Assembly: GCF_002002885.1 (NCBI RefSeq)
Contig: NZ_CP019510.1
Span: 2,046,001-2,110,000 of the forward strand
Direction: 5' to 3'
Origin: Janthinobacterium sp. LM6
Lineage (GTDB): Bacteria > Pseudomonadota > Gammaproteobacteria > Burkholderiales > Burkholderiaceae_D
DNA: 64,000 nucleotides
In this document: in pieces, positions 52,949-61,829 of the stretch
How the letters are laid out: every line of letters begins with the position of its first letter
Numbering within the stretch: position 1 is the stretch's first letter
The notes under the pieces: generated by a model
The model's input: the letters and a program-made list of their open reading frames with translations, nothing else
What the model was told of the DNA's origin: nothing
Database searches by the model: none
Position numbers and translations under genes: made by a program

Positions 52949-53797
52949 ATGCGTACCATCGTGCATTTGTCCGACTTGCATTTTGGCAAGGTCGACGCGG
53001 ACTTGCTGGCGCCCTTGCGCGCGCTCGTCGAACGGCTGGAACCGGACGTCGTGGTGGTGTCGGGCGATTTGACGCAACGGGCCCGCAGCGCCCAGTTCCA
53101 GCAGGCGCGGCACTTTCTCGACAGCTTGCCGGGGCCGCAGATCGTGGTGCCGGGCAACCATGACGTGCCGCTGTACAACGTCTTTTCCCGTTTCCTGACG
53201 CCGCTGGTGAAGTACCGGCGCCATGTGACGGACGATTTGTCGCCCGAATATGTGGACGAGGAAATCGCCGTGCTGGGCATCAATACGGCCCGCTCGCTGA
53301 CCTTCAAGGATGGCCGCATCAGCCATGAACAGATCGATTTCCTGCGCGAACGCCTGGGCCGCTTGCCGCCCGGTTTGACGCGCATCATCGTCACGCATCA
53401 TCCATTTGACTTGCCCGAGCACTTCGACGACGATGACCTGGTCGACCGCGCACCGCTGGCGCTGCAAATGTTTTCCGAATGCGGCGTGGACTTATTGCTG
53501 GCCGGGCATCTGCACGCCAGCGTGGCGGGCAACACGGCCGAACGCTACAAGATCGCCGGCTATGCCGCCCTGATGGTGCAGGCGGGTACGGCTACGTCCA
53601 CGCGGGGCAGGGGCGAGTCGAACTCCTTCAACGTGCTGCGCGTGGAAAACAGTTGTATTCGCGTCGAGCGCTACAGCTGGAATGAGGACAGCGCCGACTT
53701 TGAAAAGGTCAGCACGGAAGCGTTCGAGCGTCAGGGCGGGGTGTGGGCCAGCTTGCGGCCGCTGCAGGTCGGATTAGCGCGGCGAAGCCAGGCGTAA
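52949..53797 (+). CDS. Calcineurin-like metallophosphoesterase
   Basis: A 282-residue protein with all metal motifs in order: DLHFG (about residues 9-13), GDLTQRA, GNHDVP, THHPFDLPEH and GHLHAS. This is the CpdA/cyclic-nucleotide phosphodiesterase-like class III group; substrate unknown (cyclic nucleotides or phospholipid head groups). Four bases after the lipid kinase gene with GGAG upstream, so it is the third gene of the operon. Its final codons run into the REP-like hairpin array, so the C-terminal residues may be derived from that repeat. Confidence 0.87.
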   Translation: MRTIVHLSDLHFGKVDADLLAPLRALVERLEPDVVVVSGDLTQRARSAQFQQARHFLDSLPGPQIVVPGNHDVPLYNVFSRFLTPLVKYRRHVTDDLSPEYVDEEIAVLGINTARSLTFKDGRISHEQIDFLRERLGRLPPGLTRIIVTHHPFDLPEHFDDDDLVDRAPLALQMFSECGVDLLLAGHLHASVAGNTAERYKIAGYAALMVQAGTATSTRGRGESNSFNVLRVENSCIRVERYSWNEDSADFEKVSTEAFERQGGVWASLRPLQVGLARRSQA

Positions 53798-53881
53798 TCC
53801 GACAATATTGTTGCCTTTGGTAATGGCTGTGGTGATGTCGGCTTACGCTGCGCTAAGCCGACCTACGCCGACCTGCGTCGG
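53768..53881. repeat. REP-like triple hairpin array
   Basis: Three inverted repeats lie in a row: GTCGGATTA/TAATCCGAC (53768-53803), GTCGGCTTA/TAAGCCGAC (53837-53862) and CCGAC/GTCGG (53868-53881). The first two are near copies of one unit with compensating changes in both arms. The first begins inside the last codons of the phosphoesterase gene. They lie between convergent transcription units, where they could act as a bidirectional terminator or RNase barrier. Confidence 0.75.
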
Positions 53882-54001
53882 TCTGCACAGGTAGCAGCAG
53901 TGGCCGTCAAAATGGCCAGGGCTAGGCGCGTTGCCGAAGACAGTACGAATAGTACGGCGAGGCAATGCAACAACGCCCTGGACTTTTTGACGGCCACTCC
54001 C

Positions 54002-55393
54002 TTACAGCCAGTAGTTCATGAAACGCGCCGCCCACTCCTTCATGCGGTCCGCAATCGGCCGCGTTTCCCATTTCGCCCTGGTGATCTCTTCCGAGTCGCG
54101 CAAGTCTTCCTGGAAGGCGTTTTCCATTTCCCTGCCGAAGCTGTCGCCCAGCACGATCACGTTCAGCTCGCTGTTATGCAGGAAGCTGCGCATGTCGATG
54201 TTGGTCGAACCGACGGTCGACCAGGCGCCGTCGATGACGGCCGTCTTGGCGTGCAGCACGGCCAGTTTCAAGTGGAAGATGCGGATGCCGCCGGCCAGCA
54301 GCTGGTCGTACAGCGCGTGTCCCGCATGGAACACGAGGCCGCTGTCGGACACGCCGGGCAGCACCACGGTGACGTCCACGCCACGTTTCGCGGCGGCCAC
54401 CAGCGCGTCGACCGTCTGCTGGTCGGGCACGAAATAGGCGGAGGTGATGTGAATGGATTTTTTTGCTTCTTGGATAGCCAGGATATATGCCTTGTAGATT
54501 TCGAAGCCGCCGTCCGGCTCGCTGGCCACCACGCGCACCAGCTTGTCGCCCACTTCCGACAGGGTGGGGAAATAATTGGCGTCCGGCAAGTCAGCCTGGT
54601 CTTGCTGGGCCCAGGTGCGGATGAACAGCCACTGGAAGGCGGCCACGGCCGGGCCTTCCACTTTCACGTGGGTATCGCGCCAGCCCACGTCGCTCTTGTC
54701 GGCGGACTTGTTCTTGGAGCGGAACAGCGAGCTTTTCGCATAGGTGTCGCTGATGTTGACGCCGCCCGTAAACGCCGTCTTGCCGTCGACGATCAGCACC
54801 TTGCGGTGGTCGCGGTTGTTGATCTTCCAGTCGTCGCCCTTGAGCTTGGCGGGATTGACGGGGTTGAAGGCCACCAGGTGCACGCCGGCCGCGCGCATGC
54901 GCTCGAAGAACGCCTGCGGCACGCCGAGGGTGCCCACGCTGTCGTAGATGACGTTGACCGTCACGCCCGCCTGCTGCTTTTCGATGAGCATGTCGGCAAA
55001 CTTCAGGCCCAGCGGGTCCTGGTCGAAGATATACGTTTCCAGGTTGATGCTGTTCTTCGCTTCGCTGATGGCCTGGAACATGGCTGCCATCGTTTGCGGG
55101 CCGTCAAACAGCAGGGTCACCTTGTTGCCCTTGATCAAAGGCACGCCCGTGGCGGCCTCTTCCAGCGCGGCCTGGGCTTTCAAGTCCATGTCGGACCTGG
55201 CCCAGCGCTTGTTGAGCAGGGCGGCGCGGCTGTTGACGTTCAGCACGGCGCCCTTGCCGGTGATGACCTTGGGTTTGGCCACCGGTTCCAGGGTGGTGTT
55301 GAGATTCTTGACGTTGGGCAGCGAGGCGCATGCAGCCAGGGTCCAGCACAGCAGTAGGGCGGTGAGGCAGGGTTGCATGCGCCTGGCGGTCAT
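54002..55393 (-). CDS. clsC: Phospholipase D-family lipoprotein, cardiolipin synthase C-like
   Basis: A 463-residue protein. The signal peptide carries a lipobox LAAC (about residues 19-22). Two HKD motifs are present: DHRKVLIVDGKTAFTGG (H-x-K-x4-D) and LHAKTAVIDGAWSTVGSTN. This fits ClsC-type cardiolipin synthases, or a PLD hydrolase, anchored to the membrane at the periplasmic side. The start overlaps the stop of the upstream Gcr-type gene by four bases (translational coupling). It faces the PAP2/lipid kinase operon, so this is a lipid-metabolism neighbourhood. Confidence 0.87.
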   Translation of the reverse strand: MTARRMQPCLTALLLCWTLAACASLPNVKNLNTTLEPVAKPKVITGKGAVLNVNSRAALLNKRWARSDMDLKAQAALEEAATGVPLIKGNKVTLLFDGPQTMAAMFQAISEAKNSINLETYIFDQDPLGLKFADMLIEKQQAGVTVNVIYDSVGTLGVPQAFFERMRAAGVHLVAFNPVNPAKLKGDDWKINNRDHRKVLIVDGKTAFTGGVNISDTYAKSSLFRSKNKSADKSDVGWRDTHVKVEGPAVAAFQWLFIRTWAQQDQADLPDANYFPTLSEVGDKLVRVVASEPDGGFEIYKAYILAIQEAKKSIHITSAYFVPDQQTVDALVAAAKRGVDVTVVLPGVSDSGLVFHAGHALYDQLLAGGIRIFHLKLAVLHAKTAVIDGAWSTVGSTNIDMRSFLHNSELNVIVLGDSFGREMENAFQEDLRDSEEITRAKWETRPIADRMKEWAARFMNYWL

Positions 55394-57501
55394 TTTTGAG
55401 CCTTGGTCGTGGGTGACAGGTTTGCCGAATCATCGGCCAGTGCCAGGGGGGGCGGGTTTTTCGAACCGAAGAAGAAGACGATGGGCGAGCGCAGGAAGCG
55501 CTTGCCCAGAATCTTTAATAATTGCATGCCGTGCTTGAAGCGTACCTGGCGCGAACGCAGGGCCACCCACAGGGCCAGGCCGAAGCTGACGAGCAGGTTG
55601 GCCGTGCCGATGGCGAAGATGCCCGACAGCGACTTGACGGCCAGCTGCCAGCTCATGTTGTGGTCCAGGCCCACCAGCGCCGTGGCGAAGTTGGCGGCCG
55701 AGAAGGTGATGTGGCGGATATCGATCGGCAAGCCGATCAGGAAGCCCAGGGTGCCGATGGAACCGAGCAGGATGCCGAAATAGAAGTTACCCATCAGGCC
55801 GCCCAGGTTGTTTTCCAGGTACAGGCCCAGTCTCTGCAGGCGATCCTGGCCGATGACACGGCCCAGGCCGCGCAATTGCGCGATGCGCTGCGCCCAGCGC
55901 GTGTACAGGGCCTGGTTATCGTAGTAGCCGGAAATCAGGCCGGCGACGAACAGGCACACGCCCGCGATCATGGCGTAGAAGATGGCGGGGCTGCCGATGG
56001 GATCGATATCGTGCAGCAGATGCATGGCTTTTTCCGGCGTCACCAGGTTGTGTCCGGTAATCGCCTTGTAGCCGAGCGCGATCAGCCACGCCGTGGGGAT
56101 GGCGGTGGCCAGGTTGCCCAGCACGGCCATGTTTTGCGTGCGGAACACTTTGTTGATCAGTTCCGCCATGCTGTCGAGGTCGATGTTCCGGCCATCCTTG
56201 CTGTGCAGGCCGGCGGCGATGCGCGAGGCCGTCATGGCCGGCTGCTTGGTGGCCACCGTGAAGTGCAGCAAGTGGATGAACATGAAGCCGATCGAGTAAT
56301 TCATGCTGAACATGAAGGCTTCGACCAGCGGCGCCGAGCGCAGGTAGGACATCAATATCTTGAACAGGGCCATGAAGCCGATGATCACGCCCGCGCCCGC
56401 GGACGAGAGGAACATGGCACCCATTTCGCGGCGGTTTTCCGCAATGTAATGCTCGCCCGTGCGGCTGGCGTTTTCCGTCACATTGCGCGCCAGCAAGTTG
56501 ATATTGTCGGAAAACAGGTCGCTGACCTTGTATTTGTGGTTGTGCGCGCGTATCAATTCCAGCGCCAGCCCGACGGCGCCCGCGCGGCGGCGGCTGACGG
56601 GTTGCGGGTGCAGCAAGTCTTGCGTGGCGTCCACCGTGATGGCGTCGATGTCCACGTTGTTCGAGGCCGGCAGCTCGCCGCTCGTGTCGACGAGGAACAG
56701 CAGCTTGCGCAGGCGGTCGATGCTTTGCGCCAGCGCCACCAGCAGGTAGGTCAGAGGAATGCTGGTGCCCTGGTACAGGGCTTTCTTGCGGATCTTGGCG
56801 ATGACGGCGTCGCACTGGTCCAGCATCACCAGCAAATGGCGCGCATCCTCGATGTGCTCGATATCGCCCTGCAGCAGGCTCGTGTAGGCGTCCAGGTAGG
56901 CGTTCACTTCCGTGTTCTGCACCATGAACGGCGACTGGAACACTTCAATTTCGCTGTGGAAGCGCGTCAGTTCCGGTTCCAGGCCCATGGCGCAGACGCG
57001 GTAGGACAGGGTGCGGATGGCGTCGAGCATGCCCGGCAGCATGATATTGCCGTCGCCGACGGCCAGTTCGACCTCGTCGCTGGTGAGCACGTCGAACAGT
57101 TCCAGCCAGTCCGTGGCGGGCACGTTGCTGATCCACAAATAATCGGTCTTCAGGTACAGCACCTGGTCGAGCGCGTCGTTCAGGTATTCGTCGCCGAGGG
57201 CGGGCGGCAGCATGCGGTAGGCGATGCGGCGTTTCAATTCTGTAAAGAAACCGCTGTTCGACAGCACGCCGATATCGGTGTACAGGCTGGCGTGGCGGCG
57301 CGCGGCCAGCACGCGCAGCACGTATTCGTGCAGGGCGCGCGCTTGCGCGGGGTTACCTTTGAGAAGCTGGCGCAGGGTGCGCACGTTGGCAATCGCGGTA
57401 GCGCTGTCGTGGGGGCGCTTGGGACGCAGTGAGTTGAATAGTTCCACCAGCAAGTCGATATTGCTGGAGTTGGGGTCAATGCGTTCGAGGATAGCTAGCA
57501 T
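55390..57501 (-). CDS. Gcr-family large membrane protein (often labelled site-specific recombinase)
   Basis: About 703 residues from ATG 57501; an in-frame TTG at 57567 would add 22 residues. The N-terminal half (about 1-300) is soluble and helical. The C-terminal half has several hydrophobic helices (for example VIIGFMALFKILMSYL, AMIAGVCLFVAGLISGYY and GILLGSIGTLGFLIG). This matches the Gcr/SpecificRecomb family. It shows no tyrosine- or serine-recombinase catalytic residues, so the recombinase label is doubtful. The ATGA overlap with the PLD lipoprotein gene suggests joint function at the envelope. Confidence 0.8.
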   Translation of the reverse strand: MLAILERIDPNSSNIDLLVELFNSLRPKRPHDSATAIANVRTLRQLLKGNPAQARALHEYVLRVLAARRHASLYTDIGVLSNSGFFTELKRRIAYRMLPPALGDEYLNDALDQVLYLKTDYLWISNVPATDWLELFDVLTSDEVELAVGDGNIMLPGMLDAIRTLSYRVCAMGLEPELTRFHSEIEVFQSPFMVQNTEVNAYLDAYTSLLQGDIEHIEDARHLLVMLDQCDAVIAKIRKKALYQGTSIPLTYLLVALAQSIDRLRKLLFLVDTSGELPASNNVDIDAITVDATQDLLHPQPVSRRRAGAVGLALELIRAHNHKYKVSDLFSDNINLLARNVTENASRTGEHYIAENRREMGAMFLSSAGAGVIIGFMALFKILMSYLRSAPLVEAFMFSMNYSIGFMFIHLLHFTVATKQPAMTASRIAAGLHSKDGRNIDLDSMAELINKVFRTQNMAVLGNLATAIPTAWLIALGYKAITGHNLVTPEKAMHLLHDIDPIGSPAIFYAMIAGVCLFVAGLISGYYDNQALYTRWAQRIAQLRGLGRVIGQDRLQRLGLYLENNLGGLMGNFYFGILLGSIGTLGFLIGLPIDIRHITFSAANFATALVGLDHNMSWQLAVKSLSGIFAIGTANLLVSFGLALWVALRSRQVRFKHGMQLLKILGKRFLRSPIVFFFGSKNPPPLALADDSANLSPTTKAQK

Positions 57502-57819
57502 GCAGAAAAAACGGGCGAGCCGCTGTCGGTAAAACCAGTAGTGTACCGCCTGCGTCAATTCTCGCAACGTTCGCCACCGAACATTGCTTTACGGCAGGGC
57601 CTGCATTTAACGCCATTTTGCCGCTAGTGCCACAATCATGGTCACTTTTGCGTGTTGTCAGTACGCGACGCGGTTTCATGGCCTAAGCTGAAGTTTCTGT
57701 TGTACAACGCACGGATGGCTGGACAAAAAGCGAGGATAAGGTAACACTAAGATCAGACACACAGCGCATGTCCTGATCAATACCGGGAAGTTTCAATTCA
57801 CGTTACCGAGATATTTATC

Positions 57820-58929
57820 ATGCAGACCTCGTATTTTGCGCTTGCTGTGATAGGGATGGGGCCGTGGATGCTTTTTGCGCCGGCCCAGGCTGCCGATGGC
57901 GCAGGCAGTGCCGCATCCACTAACGTTGCCGTGTACGGCGTGCTCGACGCGGGCATCGTGGCCGAGCGCGGCTGCGCCGCCAATTGCGCCAACACCAAGG
58001 TGTCCGGCGGCGTTGCGTCCGGCTCGCGCCTGGGCGTGCAGGGCCGCGAAGCGCTGGGCAATGACGTGTCCGCCGTATTTACCCTGGAAGCGGGCGTGCA
58101 GAACGACACGGGCCAGTCGGAAGAGGGCCGTTTGTTCGGCCGCCAGGCCTACGTGGGCCTCGACAGCCGCCTGGGCGCGCTGACCCTGGGGCGCCAGTAC
58201 AATCCGCACTACCTGGCGCTGACCGACGTGGCCGACCCGTTCAAGGGCGGCATGGCCGGCAGCGCCGGCAACCTGGCCGGCTACAGCGTGAAACGCTACG
58301 ACAATACCGTCAAGTACGTGACGCCCGCCTTGCGCGGTGTGACTGCCAGCGCCATCTACAGCTTTGGCGAGTCGCCGTACAGCAACGCCAGCAACCGCGC
58401 ATATGGCGCCACGCTTGGCTATTCGGCCGGCGCCGTGAATGTCAGCGTGTCGCACCAGCGCAAGAATAACCTCATCCTCGCTTCCGGCACCTTGCCCGCC
58501 ATTGACATGTCGGCCCGCAACACCCTGATCGCGGCGAATGTCGACCTGAAAGTGGCCACCGTCTTTGCCGCCGTGGGCGTGAACAAGGGCTATGGCAGCT
58601 CGCCGTGGGACCCGAACAACGCCTACAGCGCGCTGGCCCTGTCGATGTCGTCGTCGGACAGCCGCGATACCTTGCTGGGCGTGTCCGTGCCCGTGGGCGG
58701 CTTCAAGCTGCTGGCGTCCTGGGTGCGCAAGGATGACCGCGACCTGGCCAACCGCGACGCCAGCCAGGTGGCCGTCGGCCTCACGTATTCCCTGTCAAAG
58801 CGCAGCGATTTCTACGCGTCCTACGCGAAGATCCATAACAAGAACGGCGCCCGCTACACGGTGGGCAATGCCAGCGATGCGGGCCGCGGCGACGCGGCTT
58901 TTAATATGGGCTTCCGTCACGGTTTCTGA
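57820..58929 (+). CDS. Gram-negative general porin (Porin_4 type)
   Basis: A 369-residue outer-membrane beta-barrel protein. The signal peptide ends at AQA-AD. VAVYGVLDAGIVAE is the first strand, SRLGVQGREALGNDVSAVFTLEAG and GRQAYVGLDSRLGALTLGRQY are family-typical strands, and the protein ends in phenylalanine (NMGFRHGF), as needed for barrel insertion. Two cysteines (CAANC) lie in an early loop. It allows diffusion of small anions or cations. A duplicated copy of its last codons follows. Confidence 0.9.
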   Translation: MQTSYFALAVIGMGPWMLFAPAQAADGAGSAASTNVAVYGVLDAGIVAERGCAANCANTKVSGGVASGSRLGVQGREALGNDVSAVFTLEAGVQNDTGQSEEGRLFGRQAYVGLDSRLGALTLGRQYNPHYLALTDVADPFKGGMAGSAGNLAGYSVKRYDNTVKYVTPALRGVTASAIYSFGESPYSNASNRAYGATLGYSAGAVNVSVSHQRKNNLILASGTLPAIDMSARNTLIAANVDLKVATVFAAVGVNKGYGSSPWDPNNAYSALALSMSSSDSRDTLLGVSVPVGGFKLLASWVRKDDRDLANRDASQVAVGLTYSLSKRSDFYASYAKIHNKNGARYTVGNASDAGRGDAAFNMGFRHGF

Positions 58930-58970
58930 ACGGTCACGCCCGCCAGGCGGCCGGTGCAGGATGACGGCGC

Positions 58971-59003
58971 GCTTTTAATATGGGCTTGCGTCACGGCTTT
59001 TGA
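58971..59003 (+). pseudogene. Remnant of a second porin C-terminus
   Basis: The 33 bases encoding AFNMGLRHGF plus stop match the end of the porin gene (58897-58929) with three differences, 74 bases downstream. The DNA just before it (GGTGCAGGATGACGGCGCG) also resembles the corresponding porin segment. Probably a leftover of a tandem porin gene lost by recombination. It overlaps the 3' end of the DUF3617 gene on the other strand. Confidence 0.65.
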
Positions 59004-59569
59004 GCAGCAGCGGTTGATGGCGCAGGGCACGTTGCGCCCAGCCACTTGCCGTTGCTCGTCACGTTCACCTGTTCCGGCGCGCCGCGCGCGCTGGTCGTCA
59101 CGGCCAGCTGCATGCTGAAAGCCTGGTCGCCCGTAAACATGACCTTGCCTTCGCCGCTCGATTTCGGATTCGCGCAGCTGAACGATACCTGCATGCCGCC
59201 CGCGATGTCCGTGTTTTTCGACTTGCAATCGCCGGGCTGGCCCGTGGGAATCTGCTTGCGCGCCGCCATGTCCGGCGTCACGCAGGCCGTCACGCGCACG
59301 GCGCCGTCGGCGCCCACGGTGGGCATGGCCATGCCGCGGCTGGCCGCCATGCTTTCCAGCTGCTTGCGTTGATCGGGGGGAAGGTTGCCCAGTTGCTGCA
59401 GCACCATGGACATGGCGTTGTCGGTGGCGGCGTCCGGCGAGGCCATCTTGCTGTCGACTTGCCACAGGCCCGGCTTGATGCTGGCGGATGGCGCGGCGGC
59501 CTGTGCGCCGGCGTGGGCGCCGAGGGCGGCGCAAGCGAGCAGGGTCAGGCGTAGCAGGGATTTTTTCAT
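58991..59569 (-). CDS. DUF3617-family exported protein
   Basis: A 192-residue protein; the ATG at 59569 gives a signal peptide ending near AQA-AA. Features include IKPGLWQVDSKM (the family's PGLW motif), LPPDQRKQLESM, a CVTPDMAARKQIP segment, and three cysteines that could pair. DUF3617 proteins are periplasmic and uncharacterised. Its last codons lie within the duplicated porin tail, so its C-terminus may have been created or changed by that event. Confidence 0.8.
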   Translation of the reverse strand: MKKSLLRLTLLACAALGAHAGAQAAAPSASIKPGLWQVDSKMASPDAATDNAMSMVLQQLGNLPPDQRKQLESMAASRGMAMPTVGADGAVRVTACVTPDMAARKQIPTGQPGDCKSKNTDIAGGMQVSFSCANPKSSGEGKVMFTGDQAFSMQLAVTTSARGAPEQVNVTSNGKWLGATCPAPSTAAAQKP

Positions 59570-59636
59570 CGTGGGGTCTCCGGTATGGGCAGACCCCAGC
59601 ATACGGCATGGCAAGCGGGGCACGCTTGCCATTGTG

Positions 59637-61184
59637 TTACAAACTGTGATCGGGCTCGATGCGGCGCACGTCCACGCAGGCGATGCGGCGCTCGTCGGCC
59701 TCGACGATTTCATAGCGCAAATCATCGAGTTCCAGCACTTCGCCCACGGCCGGCATGTTTTCGAAATGCGCCAGCAGGAAGCCGGCCAGCGAGTTGTATT
59801 CGCCATCTTCGCTGACCAGGGTTTCCGTCTCGAACACTTGCTCCAGGTAATGCAAGTCCGTCGCGCCATCGATGCGCCAGTGGCCGGGGCCCAGCACTTC
59901 CACGTCGGGCTGCTCGTCTTCGTCGGGGAATTCGCCGGCGATGGCTTCCAGGATGTCGATGGGCGTTAGCACGCCCTGCACGGTGCCGAACTCGTCGACC
60001 ACCAGCACCAGCTGGCCGCGCGAGCGCTTCAGCGTTTCCATGGCTTTCAGCACGCCGGCCGCTTCCGGCACGACGACGGCTTCGCGCATGCTGTCCGGGT
60101 CGATCTTGCCGCGCGAGACCAGGTCCTCGATGAGGTCCTTGCTGCGCGCGATGCCGACCACGTTGTCGAGGTCATCATTGCAGACAGGAATCATGCTGTG
60201 CGGCGTTTCGCGCAGCAATTGCAGCATCTTCTCACTGCTGTCGTTCAGGTTGACCCACGACACGTCGCCGCGCGGCGTCATGACGGAGCGGATCGAGCGT
60301 TCGGCCAGGGTCAGCACGCCGCTGACCATGTTGCGCTCTTCCACGCCGAAGGCGGAAGCGTCGGGCAGTTCCTTGACTTCGTGTTCTTCCACGGCTTCGC
60401 GGCCCTTGCGTCCGCCCAGCAGGCTCAACACGGCTTGCGCCGTGCGGTCGCGCAGCGGGGCGTTCGACTGCAGCTTGAGGAAGTTGCGGCGCGCCAGCTG
60501 ATTGAAGAATTCGATGACAATCGAGAAACCGATAGCGGCGTACAAATACCCTTTCGGAATGTGGAAGCCCAGGCCTTCGGCCACCAGCGACAGGCCGATC
60601 ATCAGCAGGAAGCTCAGGCACAGCACCACGACGGTGGGGTGGGCGTTGACGAAGCGCGTCAGCACTTTCGACGCCAGCATCATGACGACGATGGAAATGA
60701 CGACGGCCGCCATCATCACGTACAGGTTTTCCACCATGCCGACGGCCGTGATGACGGCGTCGAGCGAAAAGACGGCGTCGAGCACGACGATCTGCGCCAC
60801 CACGAGGCCGAAGCCGGCGTAGACTTTCGGGCCAGTCTGGGCGTGCGTGACCCCTTCGAGGCGCTCGTGCAGCTCGCTGGTGGCCTTGAACAGCAGGAAC
60901 AGGCCGCCGACGAGCAGGATCAGGTCGCGTCCCGAAAACGAGAATGTCAGTATGGAAAACAATGGCGTGGTCAGGGTGACCAGCCAGGAAATCAGCGAGA
61001 GCAGACCCAGGCGCATGACGAGGGCCAGGGTCAGGCCCAGCACCCTGGCCTTGTCGCGCTGGTGCGGCGGCAATTTCTCGGCCAGGATGGCGATGAAAAT
61101 CAGGTTGTCGATCCCCAGTACGATTTCCAGTACGACCAGCGTCAGCAGGCCGACCCAGATTGTCGGGTCAAATAACCATTCCAT
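59637..61184 (-). CDS. TerC-CBS-CorC_HlyC membrane protein (YegH/YoaE-like)
   Basis: A 515-residue protein with three parts. A TerC-type membrane domain (about residues 1-240) has [14 protein letters not shown] and [19 protein letters not shown], with the transport-linked acidic residues. A CBS pair follows (about 295-420; [35 protein letters not shown]). A C-terminal CorC_HlyC domain (about 430-510) completes it. Family members are putative metal exporters or regulators. This is the second TerC-type gene in the window. Confidence 0.9.
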   Translation of the reverse strand: MEWLFDPTIWVGLLTLVVLEIVLGIDNLIFIAILAEKLPPHQRDKARVLGLTLALVMRLGLLSLISWLVTLTTPLFSILTFSFSGRDLILLVGGLFLLFKATSELHERLEGVTHAQTGPKVYAGFGLVVAQIVVLDAVFSLDAVITAVGMVENLYVMMAAVVISIVVMMLASKVLTRFVNAHPTVVVLCLSFLLMIGLSLVAEGLGFHIPKGYLYAAIGFSIVIEFFNQLARRNFLKLQSNAPLRDRTAQAVLSLLGGRKGREAVEEHEVKELPDASAFGVEERNMVSGVLTLAERSIRSVMTPRGDVSWVNLNDSSEKMLQLLRETPHSMIPVCNDDLDNVVGIARSKDLIEDLVSRGKIDPDSMREAVVVPEAAGVLKAMETLKRSRGQLVLVVDEFGTVQGVLTPIDILEAIAGEFPDEDEQPDVEVLGPGHWRIDGATDLHYLEQVFETETLVSEDGEYNSLAGFLLAHFENMPAVGEVLELDDLRYEIVEADERRIACVDVRRIEPDHSL

Positions 61185-61254
61185 GTGTATAACCTTGTAA
61201 AGTTAAATCAAAATAAAGCTTGCCTGGCGGCCAGTGCCCCAGGGAATGATGTTG

Positions 61255-61611
61255 CTAATGTGTGATGTGATGGCGGACGCGCGGCGGCCGGGTGGCCTGC
61301 CGCGCGTCCGCTTCGGCAAGTGCCCCCGGTCCCGCTTGCCAAATGATGGCGCAAAACGGCGCGCCCTGGCGCGAGGTCGGGTACAGCGTGATGGGATCGT
61401 TGTCGCATTCGTCGGCGTCGCAGCTGTCGCCGGGCAAGCCGGCATGGACGCTGGGGTCGAGGCAATCGGAGGCAGGCATGGCGGCAGCGCCGGCCGCGAC
61501 TGCGGCGTCAAGGTGCTGGAATGGGGAAGGACTGGCGTAAGCCATGCTGGCGAACGCCTGGGGTAACGCAATGAAAACAAAAAGGCAGAGCAGGACGAGA
61601 GCTCGTCTCAT
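61255..61611 (-). CDS. Hypothetical exported protein
   Basis: About 118 residues from the ATG at 61611, which places a signal peptide (MRRALVLLCLFVFIALPQAFA) at the N-terminus; the frame extends upstream without coding character. The mature part is rich in D and has three cysteines in DCLDPS and DSCDADEC, then a histidine-containing tail RVRHHITH. This Asp/Cys/His content could bind metal. No family recognised. It lies 70 bases upstream of the TerC-CBS gene on the same strand. Confidence 0.55.
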   Translation of the reverse strand: MRRALVLLCLFVFIALPQAFASMAYASPSPFQHLDAAVAAGAAAMPASDCLDPSVHAGLPGDSCDADECDNDPITLYPTSRQGAPFCAIIWQAGPGALAEADARQATRPPRVRHHITH

Positions 61612-61829
61612 ATACAGGCAGATAGTTCTGGAACCGTGGAGTATAACACGGGAAAATAACAGCTCGATGACAGGACTTGCGTAACTGATAAGTATGCCGT
61701 AAATTGCGAGAGCAATCATTTCCCCTGGCAGCGAAGACGCAGCGCGGGCCTGTGGCAATTCTTGCGCTTGTATTCCATTGCGCCCGCTTTTGCGCTTGTC
61801 TAATAACGTAGTGTTACCAGGACTTTGCC

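Noticed and set aside
55522..57432. A 636-codon open frame on the plus strand
   Set aside because: It is antisense to the Gcr-type membrane protein gene and has low-complexity Q/H/R/A composition only.
55390..57567. Site-specific recombinase
   Set aside because: The family name comes from early annotation; the sequence shows membrane helices and no recombinase active-site residues.
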